From Caryophanales bacterium UBA1744 (lineage in GTDB: Bacteria > Bacillota_I > Bacilli_A > RFN20 > CAG-826), in the NCBI GenBank assembly GCA_002314915.1, contig DCHU01000051.1, positions 5,914 to 54,202 on the forward strand: a stretch of DNA of 48,289 nt, written 5' to 3'. How positions within the stretch are numbered: the first letter of the stretch is position 1; the number at the start of each line of letters is the position of its first letter. Both the position numbers and the translations under genes were made by a program. Below the pieces are notes generated by a model, which was not told where the DNA came from, did not search any database, and saw nothing but the letters and a program-made list of their open reading frames with translations. This document shows, piece by piece, positions 31,175-40,069 of this stretch.

Positions 31175-33778
31175 ATGGCAAAAAAGCTTATCGTCATTGA
31201 TGGAAACTCACTCTTATTTAGAGCCTTCTATGCCACCGCATATGGAGACACATCGAACATCATGAGAACTAAAACCGGCATCCCTACCAATGCCATTTTC
31301 GCGTTCGCAAACATGATTACAAAATTCCTCCAGGGATTCAAAGGCGGCGAATATCTTTTCGTCGGTTTTGATGCTGATGGACACACATTCAGAAAAGAGC
31401 AATATGCCGATTACAAGGCAAACAGAAAACCATGTCCTCCAGAACTCATTCCTCAATTTCCGATTTCTAGAGAACTCCTAAACTCACTTGGAATCAAAAA
31501 CTATGAGGAATCGGGTATCGAAGCAGACGACATCTGTGGAACGGTTGCAAAATGGGGCTCAGCACAAGGCTTTGAAGTCACCGTTTATACATCCGACAAG
31601 GATTATCTCCAGTTAATTGATGACAACATCACCATCTCATTGCTCAAAGTCGGATTATCTAACATGGAAATCATGAATACGGTAACCATGCCGGAGAAGT
31701 TTGGTTTCTCCCCAAAGCAAATCATCGACTATAAAGGATTAAGAGGAGACTCATCCGATAACCTTCCTGGAATCCCAGGAATCGGTGATAAGACCGCAGT
31801 TAAGCTCATTCAAGACTACGGATCATTCGACGCGATTGTCGAAGCCGCTCAGACCATGAAGTCAAAAGTTGGCGAAAACATCAGAACATATGTTGAACAA
31901 GGCAGACAATGCTACGAGTTGGCAACAATCAAAATTGATTGTGAGCTCCCTTTCAACTTAGAAGACTGCTTATACAAGGGTTATCAATTTGCTGAGGTTA
32001 ACCAATTTGCTCAGAAATACGAATTGAAACAGTTCATTTCTAGACTACCTCAAGCACTTAAGAACCAGGATAAAAAAGCCGTTGAGTTTAAACCGGTAAA
32101 AGCAGGCTCTGCTGAACTCTTCAAAAACGAATCAGAAATCGGCATCGCTTTTGATATTGATTACTCTTCATACCACGATTGTATTATCAATGGCGTTGCC
32201 TTATCAAATCTCACAAATACCCAGTACATCGAATATGAAACACTCGTTAAAGACTTGGCATTTAAGGAGATAATGGAAAATCCTAACATCAAGAAACACA
32301 TCTTTGATGCAAAGGCCACGTTCTTTGTCTTAAACAGAATGGGCATCCAACTAAAAGGCGTAGAAAACGATATCCTTTTGGCTGCCTATTTATTAGACTC
32401 CACCGTCACTTCAAACCCTAGACTCGTTTTCGCTTCATTCGGCGTCGATGTTGAGGCTGATGACGTAATTGACCTATTCAATACATCAAAGTTCTTAGAA
32501 ACCTCAAAAATGGCCTTCTCGGTCCTATCTCTCAAAGAGAAGATAGAATCAAATCTCAAACAAGAAGATGATTTCGAACTTTATAAAGATGTCGAGTTGC
32601 CTTTATCGTTGGTCCTCGCAAAGATGGAACTTGCAGGTATGCCAGTCCATAAGGATGTCCTCAATGAAATAGGCAAGGAATTCAGAATTAAGCGTGACGC
32701 ATTAGAAAAAGAAGTCATCGCCATGGCTGGACGCCCATTCAACTTGAACTCACCTAAGCAGATTGCGGAAGTATTCTTTGGCGAACTCGGTATCAGAGAC
32801 CCAAGAGGTGGTTCAACAGGCGTAGAGGCAATGAATGAACTTAAAGATGAATATCCAATCGTTGCAAAACTCCTTGAATACAGAAAATACGCAAAGCTAA
32901 TGTCCACATATATCGAGGGCATCGCTCCACATATCGATCAAAACGGATATGTCCACACCTATTTCAACCAGGCGCAGACCGCAACAGGAAGATTGTCTTC
33001 CTCATCGCCAAACCTTCAGAACATCAGTACGAGAGACCCTGAATCAAAATCAATCAGAAAAGCATTCTTCTACGATGATCATGATTACACGATCGTTTCT
33101 TTCGACTATGGTCAGATTGAATTAAGGATCTTGGCGTCACTTTCAAATTGCAAAAAGTACTTAGACGTATTCAATAGCGACGAGGACAGAGATGTTCATA
33201 GCGAAACCGCAAAACTAATCTACCACACAGAAGAAATCACATCCTTGCAAAGAAGAACTGCTAAAGCAGTTAACTTTGCTATCATCTATGGAACGACAGT
33301 ATATGGTCTCGCAGATCAAATCGGCTGCACACCAAAAGAAGCTCAGGAGCTCATTAAGAACTTCTACTATGCATATCCAGAAGTTGGAGACTTCTTGCAG
33401 AAAACAGTAAATGAAGCTTCCACTCAAGGATTCGTTACTACAATGTTCGGCAGAAGAAGATATTTAAGAGAAATCAACGATCCAAACTACGCAAAGAGAG
33501 AATCGGCGAGAAGACAGGCCCTTAATGCACCAGTTCAGGGAACTGCTGCTGACTTAATGAAGATTGTTATGGTCAAAGTGCAGAACTTCCTTGAAGAAAA
33601 TAACTATAAGACACAACTTGTTCTTCAGATTCACGACGAACTTATGTTCAAAGTTCCAAGCAATGAAATGGAAACAGTCTTGCCGCTTATTAAGAATATT
33701 ATGGAAACCACAGTCTCCCTCCCAGTCAGATTAGTAACTGAAATGGGTGAAGGAAAGACTTGGTATGAGGTGAAATAA
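31175..33778 (+). CDS. polA: DNA polymerase I
   Basis: Fills gaps and removes RNA primers. 867 residues. The 5' nuclease domain spans 1-290 (IDGNSLLFRAFYA; DADGHTFRKEQYADYKANR; GDSSDNLPGIPGIGDKTA). A 3'-5' exonuclease-like domain spans about 300-465, and the polymerase about 480-867, with motif A FDYGQIELRILA (Asp about 644), motif B RRTAKAVNFAIIYG and motif C QIHDELMF (about 818). The exonuclease domain keeps FDID for motif I but I see no Tyr-x3-Asp third motif, so proofreading is probably absent, as in Bacillus PolI. AGGAGAATAAC precedes the ATG. It is flanked by dnaE and mutM-coaE with almost no gaps. Confidence 0.97.
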   Translation: MAKKLIVIDGNSLLFRAFYATAYGDTSNIMRTKTGIPTNAIFAFANMITKFLQGFKGGEYLFVGFDADGHTFRKEQYADYKANRKPCPPELIPQFPISRELLNSLGIKNYEESGIEADDICGTVAKWGSAQGFEVTVYTSDKDYLQLIDDNITISLLKVGLSNMEIMNTVTMPEKFGFSPKQIIDYKGLRGDSSDNLPGIPGIGDKTAVKLIQDYGSFDAIVEAAQTMKSKVGENIRTYVEQGRQCYELATIKIDCELPFNLEDCLYKGYQFAEVNQFAQKYELKQFISRLPQALKNQDKKAVEFKPVKAGSAELFKNESEIGIAFDIDYSSYHDCIINGVALSNLTNTQYIEYETLVKDLAFKEIMENPNIKKHIFDAKATFFVLNRMGIQLKGVENDILLAAYLLDSTVTSNPRLVFASFGVDVEADDVIDLFNTSKFLETSKMAFSVLSLKEKIESNLKQEDDFELYKDVELPLSLVLAKMELAGMPVHKDVLNEIGKEFRIKRDALEKEVIAMAGRPFNLNSPKQIAEVFFGELGIRDPRGGSTGVEAMNELKDEYPIVAKLLEYRKYAKLMSTYIEGIAPHIDQNGYVHTYFNQAQTATGRLSSSSPNLQNISTRDPESKSIRKAFFYDDHDYTIVSFDYGQIELRILASLSNCKKYLDVFNSDEDRDVHSETAKLIYHTEEITSLQRRTAKAVNFAIIYGTTVYGLADQIGCTPKEAQELIKNFYYAYPEVGDFLQKTVNEASTQGFVTTMFGRRRYLREINDPNYAKRESARRQALNAPVQGTAADLMKIVMVKVQNFLEENNYKTQLVLQIHDELMFKVPSNEMETVLPLIKNIMETTVSLPVRLVTEMGEGKTWYEVK

Positions 33779-35149
33779 ATGCCTGAGTTACCAGAAGTTG
33801 AAACAGTAAAAAGCATCCTCGAAACATTTGTCCCGGGAAAGAGAGTCAAATCAATCGATGTCTATTACTCCGGCTGCATCAAAGCACCAGTCGAAGAATT
33901 TTCATCATTTGTAATCGGCGAGACATTTACTCGTATGTCCAGAAGAGGAAAGTTCCTTATCTTCCATATGACTAACAACAAGGTGGTTGTTTCTCATTTA
34001 AGAATGGAAGGAAAGTATTTCGAAGGCGTTGAAACAGATGTTCCTGACAAGCATGATATCATACGCTATGTATTCACCGATGGAACAACGCTAAGATATA
34101 ACGATGTTCGTAAATTTGGCATACTTGTACCGCAAAAAGAGGATATTTGTCATTCAATTGCACCACTCTCAGAAGTTGGCAAGGAACCATGGGATTTAAC
34201 TCCTGAAGAACTATACAAAGGTTTACAAAACAAGAAGTCCACAATCAAAGAAGCACTACTTGATCAGGGCTTGATAGCTGGCCTCGGAAACATCTATGAC
34301 GATGAGGTCCTTTTCGCCACAAGAATTAATCCAAAGAGAATCGCAAACACAATTACAAAAGAAGAATGTGTTGCTATTGTTAGAGAGTCAGATCGCATTC
34401 TCAAAGAAGCAATTGTCAATGGCGGATCCACTATCAAGTCATATCACCCAAAAGAAGGTGTCTCTGGCCTCATGCAAACAAGGCTCCTCGCTTATGGCCA
34501 CGGAAATGAGGCGTGCCCTACTTGCGGATTCCCAATGAGAAAAATCTTCATCGGAGGACGCGGAACTGTATATTGTCCAAAATGTCAGGTCAATTTTGGT
34601 GAGCCTCTCATCGTCGGCGTTACCGGACCAATTGCTTCAGGAAAGAGCACTGTTAGCTCTTATTTAGAGAAAAAAGGATATCTTAAGATTGACGCAGATT
34701 TAATCGTATCTGAGATATACAAAAACACAGACGTTACCAATGTGATAAAAGAACGTTTTAGTATGGCAGAATTCAGCCGTGAAGGCTTACTTGCAATAGT
34801 GTCTCAAAGCGAAGAAAACCGCAAAGTATTGAACTCAATTGTTCACCCTGCCGTTTATAAAGAATTCCTTAAGAGAATCGATGAAAACAAAGACAAGAAG
34901 ATCGTCCTTGACGTTCCGCTCCTAATCGGAAGTCCTTTGGAAGATATTTGCGATCTCATCATTACCGTTATTGCAGATGAATCCAACCAGAGAAAGAGGA
35001 TAGCGGAAAGAGGCAAAGATGTAGATGCTTCTTTAGCCCTTAATAAGAAATGGCCTAGAGGCATTGCAAAAAGAAAATCCGGCCTTGTTTTCACAACGGA
35101 CGGATCGCTTGATAAGCTGTACAAGAATCTAGATAAATACGATTGGTAA
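33779..35149 (+). CDS. Fusion of formamidopyrimidine-DNA glycosylase (MutM) and dephospho-CoA kinase (CoaE)
   Basis: One uninterrupted 456-residue frame. Residues 1-273 are MutM: the catalytic N-terminus PELPEVETV, SRRGKFLIF (with the Lys57-type region), HLRMEGKYF, DQGLIAGLGNIYDDEVLF, and the zinc finger CPTC...CPKC (about 246-269). It excises oxidised purines. Eight residues later comes CoaE (about 278-456): P-loop GVTGPIASGKST, LKIDADLIVSEIY, VHPAVYKEF and LDVPLLIG, ending in the usual short tail. CoaE phosphorylates dephospho-CoA, the last step of CoA synthesis. mutM and coaE are close neighbours after polA in Bacillus; here they are joined. The stop of polA and the ATG are directly adjacent. 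Confidence 0.95.
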   Translation: MPELPEVETVKSILETFVPGKRVKSIDVYYSGCIKAPVEEFSSFVIGETFTRMSRRGKFLIFHMTNNKVVVSHLRMEGKYFEGVETDVPDKHDIIRYVFTDGTTLRYNDVRKFGILVPQKEDICHSIAPLSEVGKEPWDLTPEELYKGLQNKKSTIKEALLDQGLIAGLGNIYDDEVLFATRINPKRIANTITKEECVAIVRESDRILKEAIVNGGSTIKSYHPKEGVSGLMQTRLLAYGHGNEACPTCGFPMRKIFIGGRGTVYCPKCQVNFGEPLIVGVTGPIASGKSTVSSYLEKKGYLKIDADLIVSEIYKNTDVTNVIKERFSMAEFSREGLLAIVSQSEENRKVLNSIVHPAVYKEFLKRIDENKDKKIVLDVPLLIGSPLEDICDLIITVIADESNQRKRIAERGKDVDASLALNKKWPRGIAKRKSGLVFTTDGSLDKLYKNLDKYDW

Positions 35150-35150
35150 T

Positions 35151-36053
35151 TTATTTATATAAATAGTTCTCGATTCCATCTTCGACTGTAGTTTCAGATT
35201 CGATGTTCTTTCTTATTAAGGAAACGATTGTCGAAATCTCCAACTTTGCCTGAGGGGTTGTTCCATAAAGCGTAGCAATATCATCTAATGAATAGTTGCT
35301 GGTGAAGAATGTGAACAATCTATTCTTTGCTCTCTCGTTAATAATTGGTCTTAAGACGGTGTTAATAACGTATTCGGATTTGAACTCGCTACCAAAGTTG
35401 TCTATGACAAGCACTCTAACGGTCTGAAGTTTGTTCATCTCTGATTCGAATGCTGTTCTTTTGAATTTATCCATCGACAAGGAACGCAATTCCCCAAACT
35501 TTTGGTTTGCATCAATAAAAGAAATCTTCGTGCCTTTTGATGCAAGTACATTACAGAATGAAGCAAGGATATATGATTTACCAGTTCCGGTATCTCCCGT
35601 TAAATAAACCCATTTCTTATCTTTGGATGCTACCGCTTTTTTCAGTACAGTCATGACCTTTCCCATTCTTTTTGTCTGAGACTGAGAAGGAATCGCTGTC
35701 AACCACTCATCAGGGAAACAACGGTCTAAATATGCGTCTGAAACAGTATCTCTAGCAGCCTGCTTCTTGCAAGGCCCAAATGTACAGATAACCTCTCCTG
35801 CATCGCCGATAGCTAAATCGGTTGAGTTATGATAGGAGTCGGCTTCGCACTTATCTAAGCCTTTGCATGTCTTGCACTGGTCCTTAGAAAGTTTGTACCT
35901 ATAAATAATCGTTGCGTATCTTTCGATTTCTTCTTTTGAGACGCCTAAAGTTGTGAGTTTCTCAACAACCTCATCATCCGCTTTTAACTCATCGACAATA
36001 GATAAAGAATCGGCGTTTTTGTTGACAAATTTTGATGTATCAATTCTACCCAT
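35151..36053 (-). CDS. dnaI: Primosomal helicase loader DnaI
   Basis: Loads the replicative helicase at origins and restart sites. The N-terminal part (about residues 50-100) has the zinc-binding region CKTCKGLDKC and CTFGPCKKQ. The AAA+ domain follows with Walker A TGDTGTGKSYILAS (about 170), FIDANQKFGELR, and Walker B VLVIDNFGSEFKSE (about 218). It then has the FFTSNYSLDDIATLY sensor region and a C-terminal arginine in SLIRKNIES. The length of 300 residues matches Bacillus DnaI (311). It starts 5 bases after the dnaB stop, the dnaB-dnaI order known from Bacillus. Converges tail to tail with mutM-coaE. Confidence 0.95.
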   Translation of the reverse strand: MGRIDTSKFVNKNADSLSIVDELKADDEVVEKLTTLGVSKEEIERYATIIYRYKLSKDQCKTCKGLDKCEADSYHNSTDLAIGDAGEVICTFGPCKKQAARDTVSDAYLDRCFPDEWLTAIPSQSQTKRMGKVMTVLKKAVASKDKKWVYLTGDTGTGKSYILASFCNVLASKGTKISFIDANQKFGELRSLSMDKFKRTAFESEMNKLQTVRVLVIDNFGSEFKSEYVINTVLRPIINERAKNRLFTFFTSNYSLDDIATLYGTTPQAKLEISTIVSLIRKNIESETTVEDGIENYLYK

Positions 36054-36058
36054 ATTCC

Positions 36059-37354
36059 TTATTCTCCAATATCAATGTTGTTTAAGAAGTCTTCCATTTC
36101 TTCTGGAGACATTATATCGGAATCATCCTCAACTGGTTTAGGTTTTGACGTTTCCTTAATAACCGGTTCTTCTTCCGCCTGGACAGGCTTCTTAGTTTTT
36201 GTTGTTGTTTTCTTCTTTGCTTTTGACTTTGAGGTTTCTGCAAAGTAGTTGATTGCATCCACTACTGTTTCGACTCCCTCTCTCACAAGCGAACCCGCCA
36301 CCTTCTGAGTGAATGTTGCTGGCAAAGTGTTGTTGTTTGTTGTTGTTACGTAAAGGATTAAAGCGTTGCATACAGGCGACGATAATCCCATTTCGATTGT
36401 TAATGTATTGATCAGATCAATGTCTGGTTTTGCTGGCTTGTTTCCCTTCTGCAATTTAGATAAGAACTCGATAGGAGTTAATGTCTCCATTTGTCTAATC
36501 GATCTTGCAAGTTCGGTATCGCCGTGAGCCTCGCTCGATTTTGATGGGGCTTTTCTTAAATAAGAGTATTTGTAATTATCCTCAGCAAGTTTGGATAAAT
36601 GCTTAGCATTTAATCTTTCACCTAATGGCTTATTGAATAAGAATGCTTCTCTTACAAATCCTGCGATTGCACTTTCCTCATAATTATAGAGAGCTGATAT
36701 TCTCGCGATTTTAACAAACTCAACTTTAGTGAATGAGTCAAATGTGAATCTTGGATCTAATACTCTCAACGCCTTCATGAAAGCGTTGCGATCAAACCCC
36801 GTATTTATTCTTCCAAGTTTCCTTCCGCCAGTATCTCTAGCTGATTCACCATAGATAGGGTCGCTTAAATCTGGAGAGAAGAATCCTTGGAATGTCTGTG
36901 ATACATTTTCAAAATCCTCAGGCGCATTTTCAATCTGATACTTCTTTGAAATCTGTTCCACTGCAGACTCTCCGATGTATTTGACTAAAGTTCCGGAGAG
37001 CAACTCGTTTCCGAGGAACTCTTTAGGGCTGCGTGGTGAGTATGTGCAATAGCAATATAATTGAAATTCTTGTTCCGACTTTTTGAATGTCTGTAATAAA
37101 CCCATTGCCTCAAGTCCAGCCAAAGCAGATATAAACTCTCCAGAGGACAACTGGTTCCTTGAGAAAAATGCCTGATGGGAAATAACCTCACCGGCCTCAA
37201 GGTTAGACAAAGCAAAATAGACTCCTATCGCCTTAACGCCAAGAATTGGGGCATAGAGATCGAGGAGATATTTGTAATCCTCAGTGGATGAGAGGGATTG
37301 TGGCCTAACTTCTAATAAATCTGATGGGCTAATTTCTTTCATGGGCAAAATCAT
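36059..37354 (-). CDS. dnaB: Replication initiation protein DnaB (Bacillus type, DnaD-like)
   Basis: Primosome protein of the DnaB/DnaD family, not the helicase. It works with DnaD and DnaI to open and load the origin, often at the membrane. N-terminal winged-helix domain in about residues 1-120 (LLDLYAPILGVKAIGVYFALSNLE; FSRNQLSSGEFISALAGLEAMGLL). The DnaD/DnaB C-terminal domain is in about 290-380 (TPIEFLSKLQKG, then LINTLTIEMGLSSPVCNALILYV). A Lys/Thr-rich then acidic tail (KKKTTTKTKK; SPEEMEDFLNNIDIGE) ends the 431 residues. The start may be 37354 or 37342; neither has a clear ribosome site. Its upstream region holds DnaA boxes. Confidence 0.9.
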   Translation of the reverse strand: MILPMKEISPSDLLEVRPQSLSSTEDYKYLLDLYAPILGVKAIGVYFALSNLEAGEVISHQAFFSRNQLSSGEFISALAGLEAMGLLQTFKKSEQEFQLYCYCTYSPRSPKEFLGNELLSGTLVKYIGESAVEQISKKYQIENAPEDFENVSQTFQGFFSPDLSDPIYGESARDTGGRKLGRINTGFDRNAFMKALRVLDPRFTFDSFTKVEFVKIARISALYNYEESAIAGFVREAFLFNKPLGERLNAKHLSKLAEDNYKYSYLRKAPSKSSEAHGDTELARSIRQMETLTPIEFLSKLQKGNKPAKPDIDLINTLTIEMGLSSPVCNALILYVTTTNNNTLPATFTQKVAGSLVREGVETVVDAINYFAETSKSKAKKKTTTKTKKPVQAEEEPVIKETSKPKPVEDDSDIMSPEEMEDFLNNIDIGE

Positions 37355-37413
37355 AACAAAGGAAATACTCTAATTCTATGAAAGTTTCTGCTTATACTAC
37401 GTATTACGGAATA

Positions 37414-37570
37414 TTATCCACAAACAATATGCACACAAAAAGGCCGATAGAATGTATCGTTTCCGAGTTTTCCACATTCAAAGAGTCGAATATCCACAAC
37501 TTTTCAAAGAGCGTTTCAAAACACAATTTGTGCTCAGAATGAAGACAAAAACAAATGTGGTTTATCCACA
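37414..37570. promoter_or_regulatory. Cluster of DnaA boxes between dnaB and pfkA
   Basis: Two perfect TTATCCACA boxes (37414-37422, 37562-37570) and two with one mismatch: TTTTCCACA at 37468-37476 and ATATCCACA at 37490-37498. All are on the plus strand within 157 bases of the noncoding gap between divergent dnaB-dnaI and pfkA. It may let DnaA regulate the primosome operon, titrate DnaA, or form part of an origin. dnaA and dnaN are not in the window, so an origin is not demonstrated. Confidence 0.8.
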
Positions 37571-37592
37571 TAAAAATGACAAATGCTTAAAT

Positions 37593-37625
37593 ATCCTTAA
37601 AAAAGGATAGTCAAATGTTTATAAT
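37593..37625 (+). promoter_or_regulatory. pfkA promoter with an inverted repeat over the -35
   Basis: TATAAT at 37620-37625 and an inverted repeat, ATCCTT-AAAA-AAGGAT (37593-37608), across the position where the -35 would lie (CTTAAA). A repressor or activator site for the glycolytic operon is plausible. Confidence 0.6.
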
Positions 37626-37650
37626 ATGTCCGATAAAAGAGGTATTAACC

Positions 37651-38604
37651 ATGAAAATTGGAATCTTAACTTCTGGTGGCGATGCGCCAGGAATGAACAA
37701 CGCGGTTGCAGCAGTCGTAAAAGCTGGCATCGCAAACGGTATTGATGTTTACGGTATCTACAATGGCTACAAAGGAATGGTCAACGGCGATATCAAGAAA
37801 TTAACAGTAAACGATATCAAGGGTATCGTTGATAAAGGCGGAACAATCTTAAGAACAGCAAGACTTCCTGAGTTCAAAGAACTCGAAGTTAGACAAAAGG
37901 CTGTTGAGCAGTTAAAAGCTCACGGAATCGAAGCAGTTATCGTCGTCGGTGGCGACGGCTCATATATGGGTGCTAAGAAACTCTCAGAAATGGGCATCAA
38001 CTGCATCGGTCTCCCTGGAACAATCGATAACGATATCGCATGCACCGATTACACAATCGGATTTGATACATGCCAGAACACAATCCTTAAAGCTGTTGAG
38101 ATGATTAAAGACACAGCTGCTTCACACTCAAGATGCATGGTCATCGAGTGCATGGGCAACAAATGCGGAGACTTAACTCTCTTCTGCGGTATCGGCACTG
38201 ATGCAGACTATATCCTCACAGCAGATCATCAGATCCCATTCGATGAGGTCGTTGCAGGAATTAAGGCAAAACACGATGCAGACCCAGAAGGATATGCTAT
38301 CGTCATGATCTCAGAGAAATACTTTGACGTTGATGGACTCACAGCAAGAATCGCTAAGGAAACAGGCTATGACACAAGAAAATCAGTCCTCGGCCACATC
38401 CAGAGAGGCGGATCACCAACATCATTCGATAGAATCCTAGCTTCAAGAATGGGTGTCAGAGCTGTCGAGTTATTACTCGAAGGTAAAGGCGGACGTTGCG
38501 TTGGCATCAAGAACAACGTCATCGTTGACTATGATATCTATGAAGCTCTTGCTATGCAGAGAGTCACAGATCCAGACACCGCTAGATTAGCAGACATTTT
38601 ATAA
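37651..38604 (+). CDS. pfkA: ATP-dependent 6-phosphofructokinase
   Basis: Phosphorylates fructose-6-phosphate, the committing step of glycolysis. 317 residues: ILTSGGDAPGMNNAV (residues 4-18), VVGGDGSYMGAKKL (about 100, the GGDGS that indicates ATP rather than pyrophosphate), GLPGTIDNDIACTDYTIGFDT (about 123-143, catalytic Asp in TIDND), and LGHIQRGGSPTSFDRILASRMG (about 245). ATG 37651 has AGAGG 8 bases upstream and begins with the family's MKIGILTSGG; the frame extends 12 codons further without support. First gene of pfkA-pyk-ROK. Pairing with pyk is common in Firmicutes. Confidence 0.98.
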   Translation: MKIGILTSGGDAPGMNNAVAAVVKAGIANGIDVYGIYNGYKGMVNGDIKKLTVNDIKGIVDKGGTILRTARLPEFKELEVRQKAVEQLKAHGIEAVIVVGGDGSYMGAKKLSEMGINCIGLPGTIDNDIACTDYTIGFDTCQNTILKAVEMIKDTAASHSRCMVIECMGNKCGDLTLFCGIGTDADYILTADHQIPFDEVVAGIKAKHDADPEGYAIVMISEKYFDVDGLTARIAKETGYDTRKSVLGHIQRGGSPTSFDRILASRMGVRAVELLLEGKGGRCVGIKNNVIVDYDIYEALAMQRVTDPDTARLADIL

Positions 38605-38609
38605 TTAAA

Positions 38610-40067
38610 ATGAATTTAAATATTTCTAAGAAAACAAAAATCATCTGCACCATTGGTCCGGCTTCTGATACACCAGAAATGGTTAAGAAACTCTATGATG
38701 CAGGAATGAATGTCATGAGACTCAATTTTTCTCATGGCACGCACGAGGAACAATTGCAAAAGATGCAGATTGCTCGTGATTTTGAAAAGCAATACAAAAT
38801 CTATATCCCAGTCGCGTTGGATACAAAAGGACCTGAGATGAGAACCGGAATGATGGAGAACGGAAAGGTCGAAGTCACCAAGGGACAGGTCATGAGAATC
38901 ACCAAAGAAAAAGTCTTAGGAACCGCTGAGAGATGGACTTGTTCATTCTCTGGTCTATACGATGATGTCACTCTAGGTGACCACATCTTAGTTGATGATG
39001 GAAATCTCACACTTGAAGTCATTGGCAAGGATGAAGAAAAAGAAGAAATCATCGTTAAGGCTTTAAACAACCACTACATAAAAAATCAGAAAGGTATGAA
39101 TGCTCCAATGTCGAGACTCTCATTGCCTTTCATTTCTGCTAATGACGAATCCGACTTGAAGTTCGGTTGTGAACAGGATGTCGATTGCATCTTTGCTTCA
39201 TTCGTCAGAAGACCAGAAGACATTATGGATATGAAGGCTGTACTGGCAAAATATGGAAAACCAGACATGCCAGTCTTCGCAAAAATAGAGAACCAGGAAG
39301 GCGTTGATAAAATCGAAGCAATCGTCGCTGTCGCTGACGGCGTAATGGTCGCTCGTGGTGACCTTGGAGATGAAATTGCTCCTCAGGATGTTCCACTCGT
39401 ACAGAGAAAGATTGCAGACCTCTGCCGTAAAGCTGGAAAACCATGTATCATCGCAACTCAGATGCTTGAATCAATGACCACTCACCCAAGGCCAACTAGA
39501 GCTGAGGTCAGTGACGTTGCAACAGCAATTTCAGAATCAGCAGACTGCGTCATGCTTTCTGGAGAATCGGCATCAGGACAGTATCCAGTTGAAGCCGTTT
39601 CTATGCAGGCAGCAATCTCAAGCGCAATCGAAAAAGAACTCCCATATCAGGAACTCACAAGAGAAGCTTTTGAGACTTCTGAAAAAGATACAAATGACGC
39701 AATCGCAAATGCTGTTGCCAATACAGCACTCGTTTTGGGAGCGAAATTGATTGTAAATTTCACACATTACGGCAATTCGTCACGCAGAATGTCCAAATCA
39801 AGACCAATCTGTCCTATAATTCAGGTAACGAACAATAGGAAGACAGCTCTTAAGGGCGCATTCATGTGGGGAGTCTATTCGGTTTTATTAAGAACAACGA
39901 TGCCAGACTTCACAGAGGAGATGGAAGTCCTTGCTCTTAAGATCGCTAGAGACATCGGTTTGAAAGCCGGTGACCCAATCGTCATCGCAGGAGGATTACC
40001 TACAGGCGCAGGCGTCACAAACTTCCTTAGAATCGTTAACGTCAACAAAGTTGAGGATATAGACTAA
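38610..40067 (+). CDS. pyk: Pyruvate kinase
   Basis: Converts phosphoenolpyruvate and ADP to pyruvate and ATP. 485 residues: KTKIICTIGPASDTPEMV (N-terminal), GMNVMRLNFSHGTHEEQ, ALDTKGPEMRTG, PVFAKIENQEGVDKI (catalytic Lys region), GVMVARGDLGDEIA (metal Asp and Glu), and TQMLESMTTHPRPTRAEVSDVATA. The C-terminal domain ends near VIAGGLPTGAGVTNFLRIVNV. There is no extra C-terminal PEP-utilising domain, unlike Bacillus Pyk. It starts 5 bases after pfkA without a clear ribosome site, so coupling is likely. Confidence 0.98.
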   Translation: MNLNISKKTKIICTIGPASDTPEMVKKLYDAGMNVMRLNFSHGTHEEQLQKMQIARDFEKQYKIYIPVALDTKGPEMRTGMMENGKVEVTKGQVMRITKEKVLGTAERWTCSFSGLYDDVTLGDHILVDDGNLTLEVIGKDEEKEEIIVKALNNHYIKNQKGMNAPMSRLSLPFISANDESDLKFGCEQDVDCIFASFVRRPEDIMDMKAVLAKYGKPDMPVFAKIENQEGVDKIEAIVAVADGVMVARGDLGDEIAPQDVPLVQRKIADLCRKAGKPCIIATQMLESMTTHPRPTRAEVSDVATAISESADCVMLSGESASGQYPVEAVSMQAAISSAIEKELPYQELTREAFETSEKDTNDAIANAVANTALVLGAKLIVNFTHYGNSSRRMSKSRPICPIIQVTNNRKTALKGAFMWGVYSVLLRTTMPDFTEEMEVLALKIARDIGLKAGDPIVIAGGLPTGAGVTNFLRIVNVNKVEDID

Positions 40068-40069
40068 TT

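Noticed and set aside
37380..37620. Chromosomal replication origin
   Set aside because: DnaA boxes are present, but dnaA, dnaN and a clear AT-rich unwinding element with DnaA-trio are not shown. Kept as a DnaA-box cluster only.
38597..38609. TATAAT just before pyk as a further leaderless promoter
   Set aside because: It includes the pfkA stop codon and lies only four bases from the ATG. pyk is more simply read as part of the pfkA operon.
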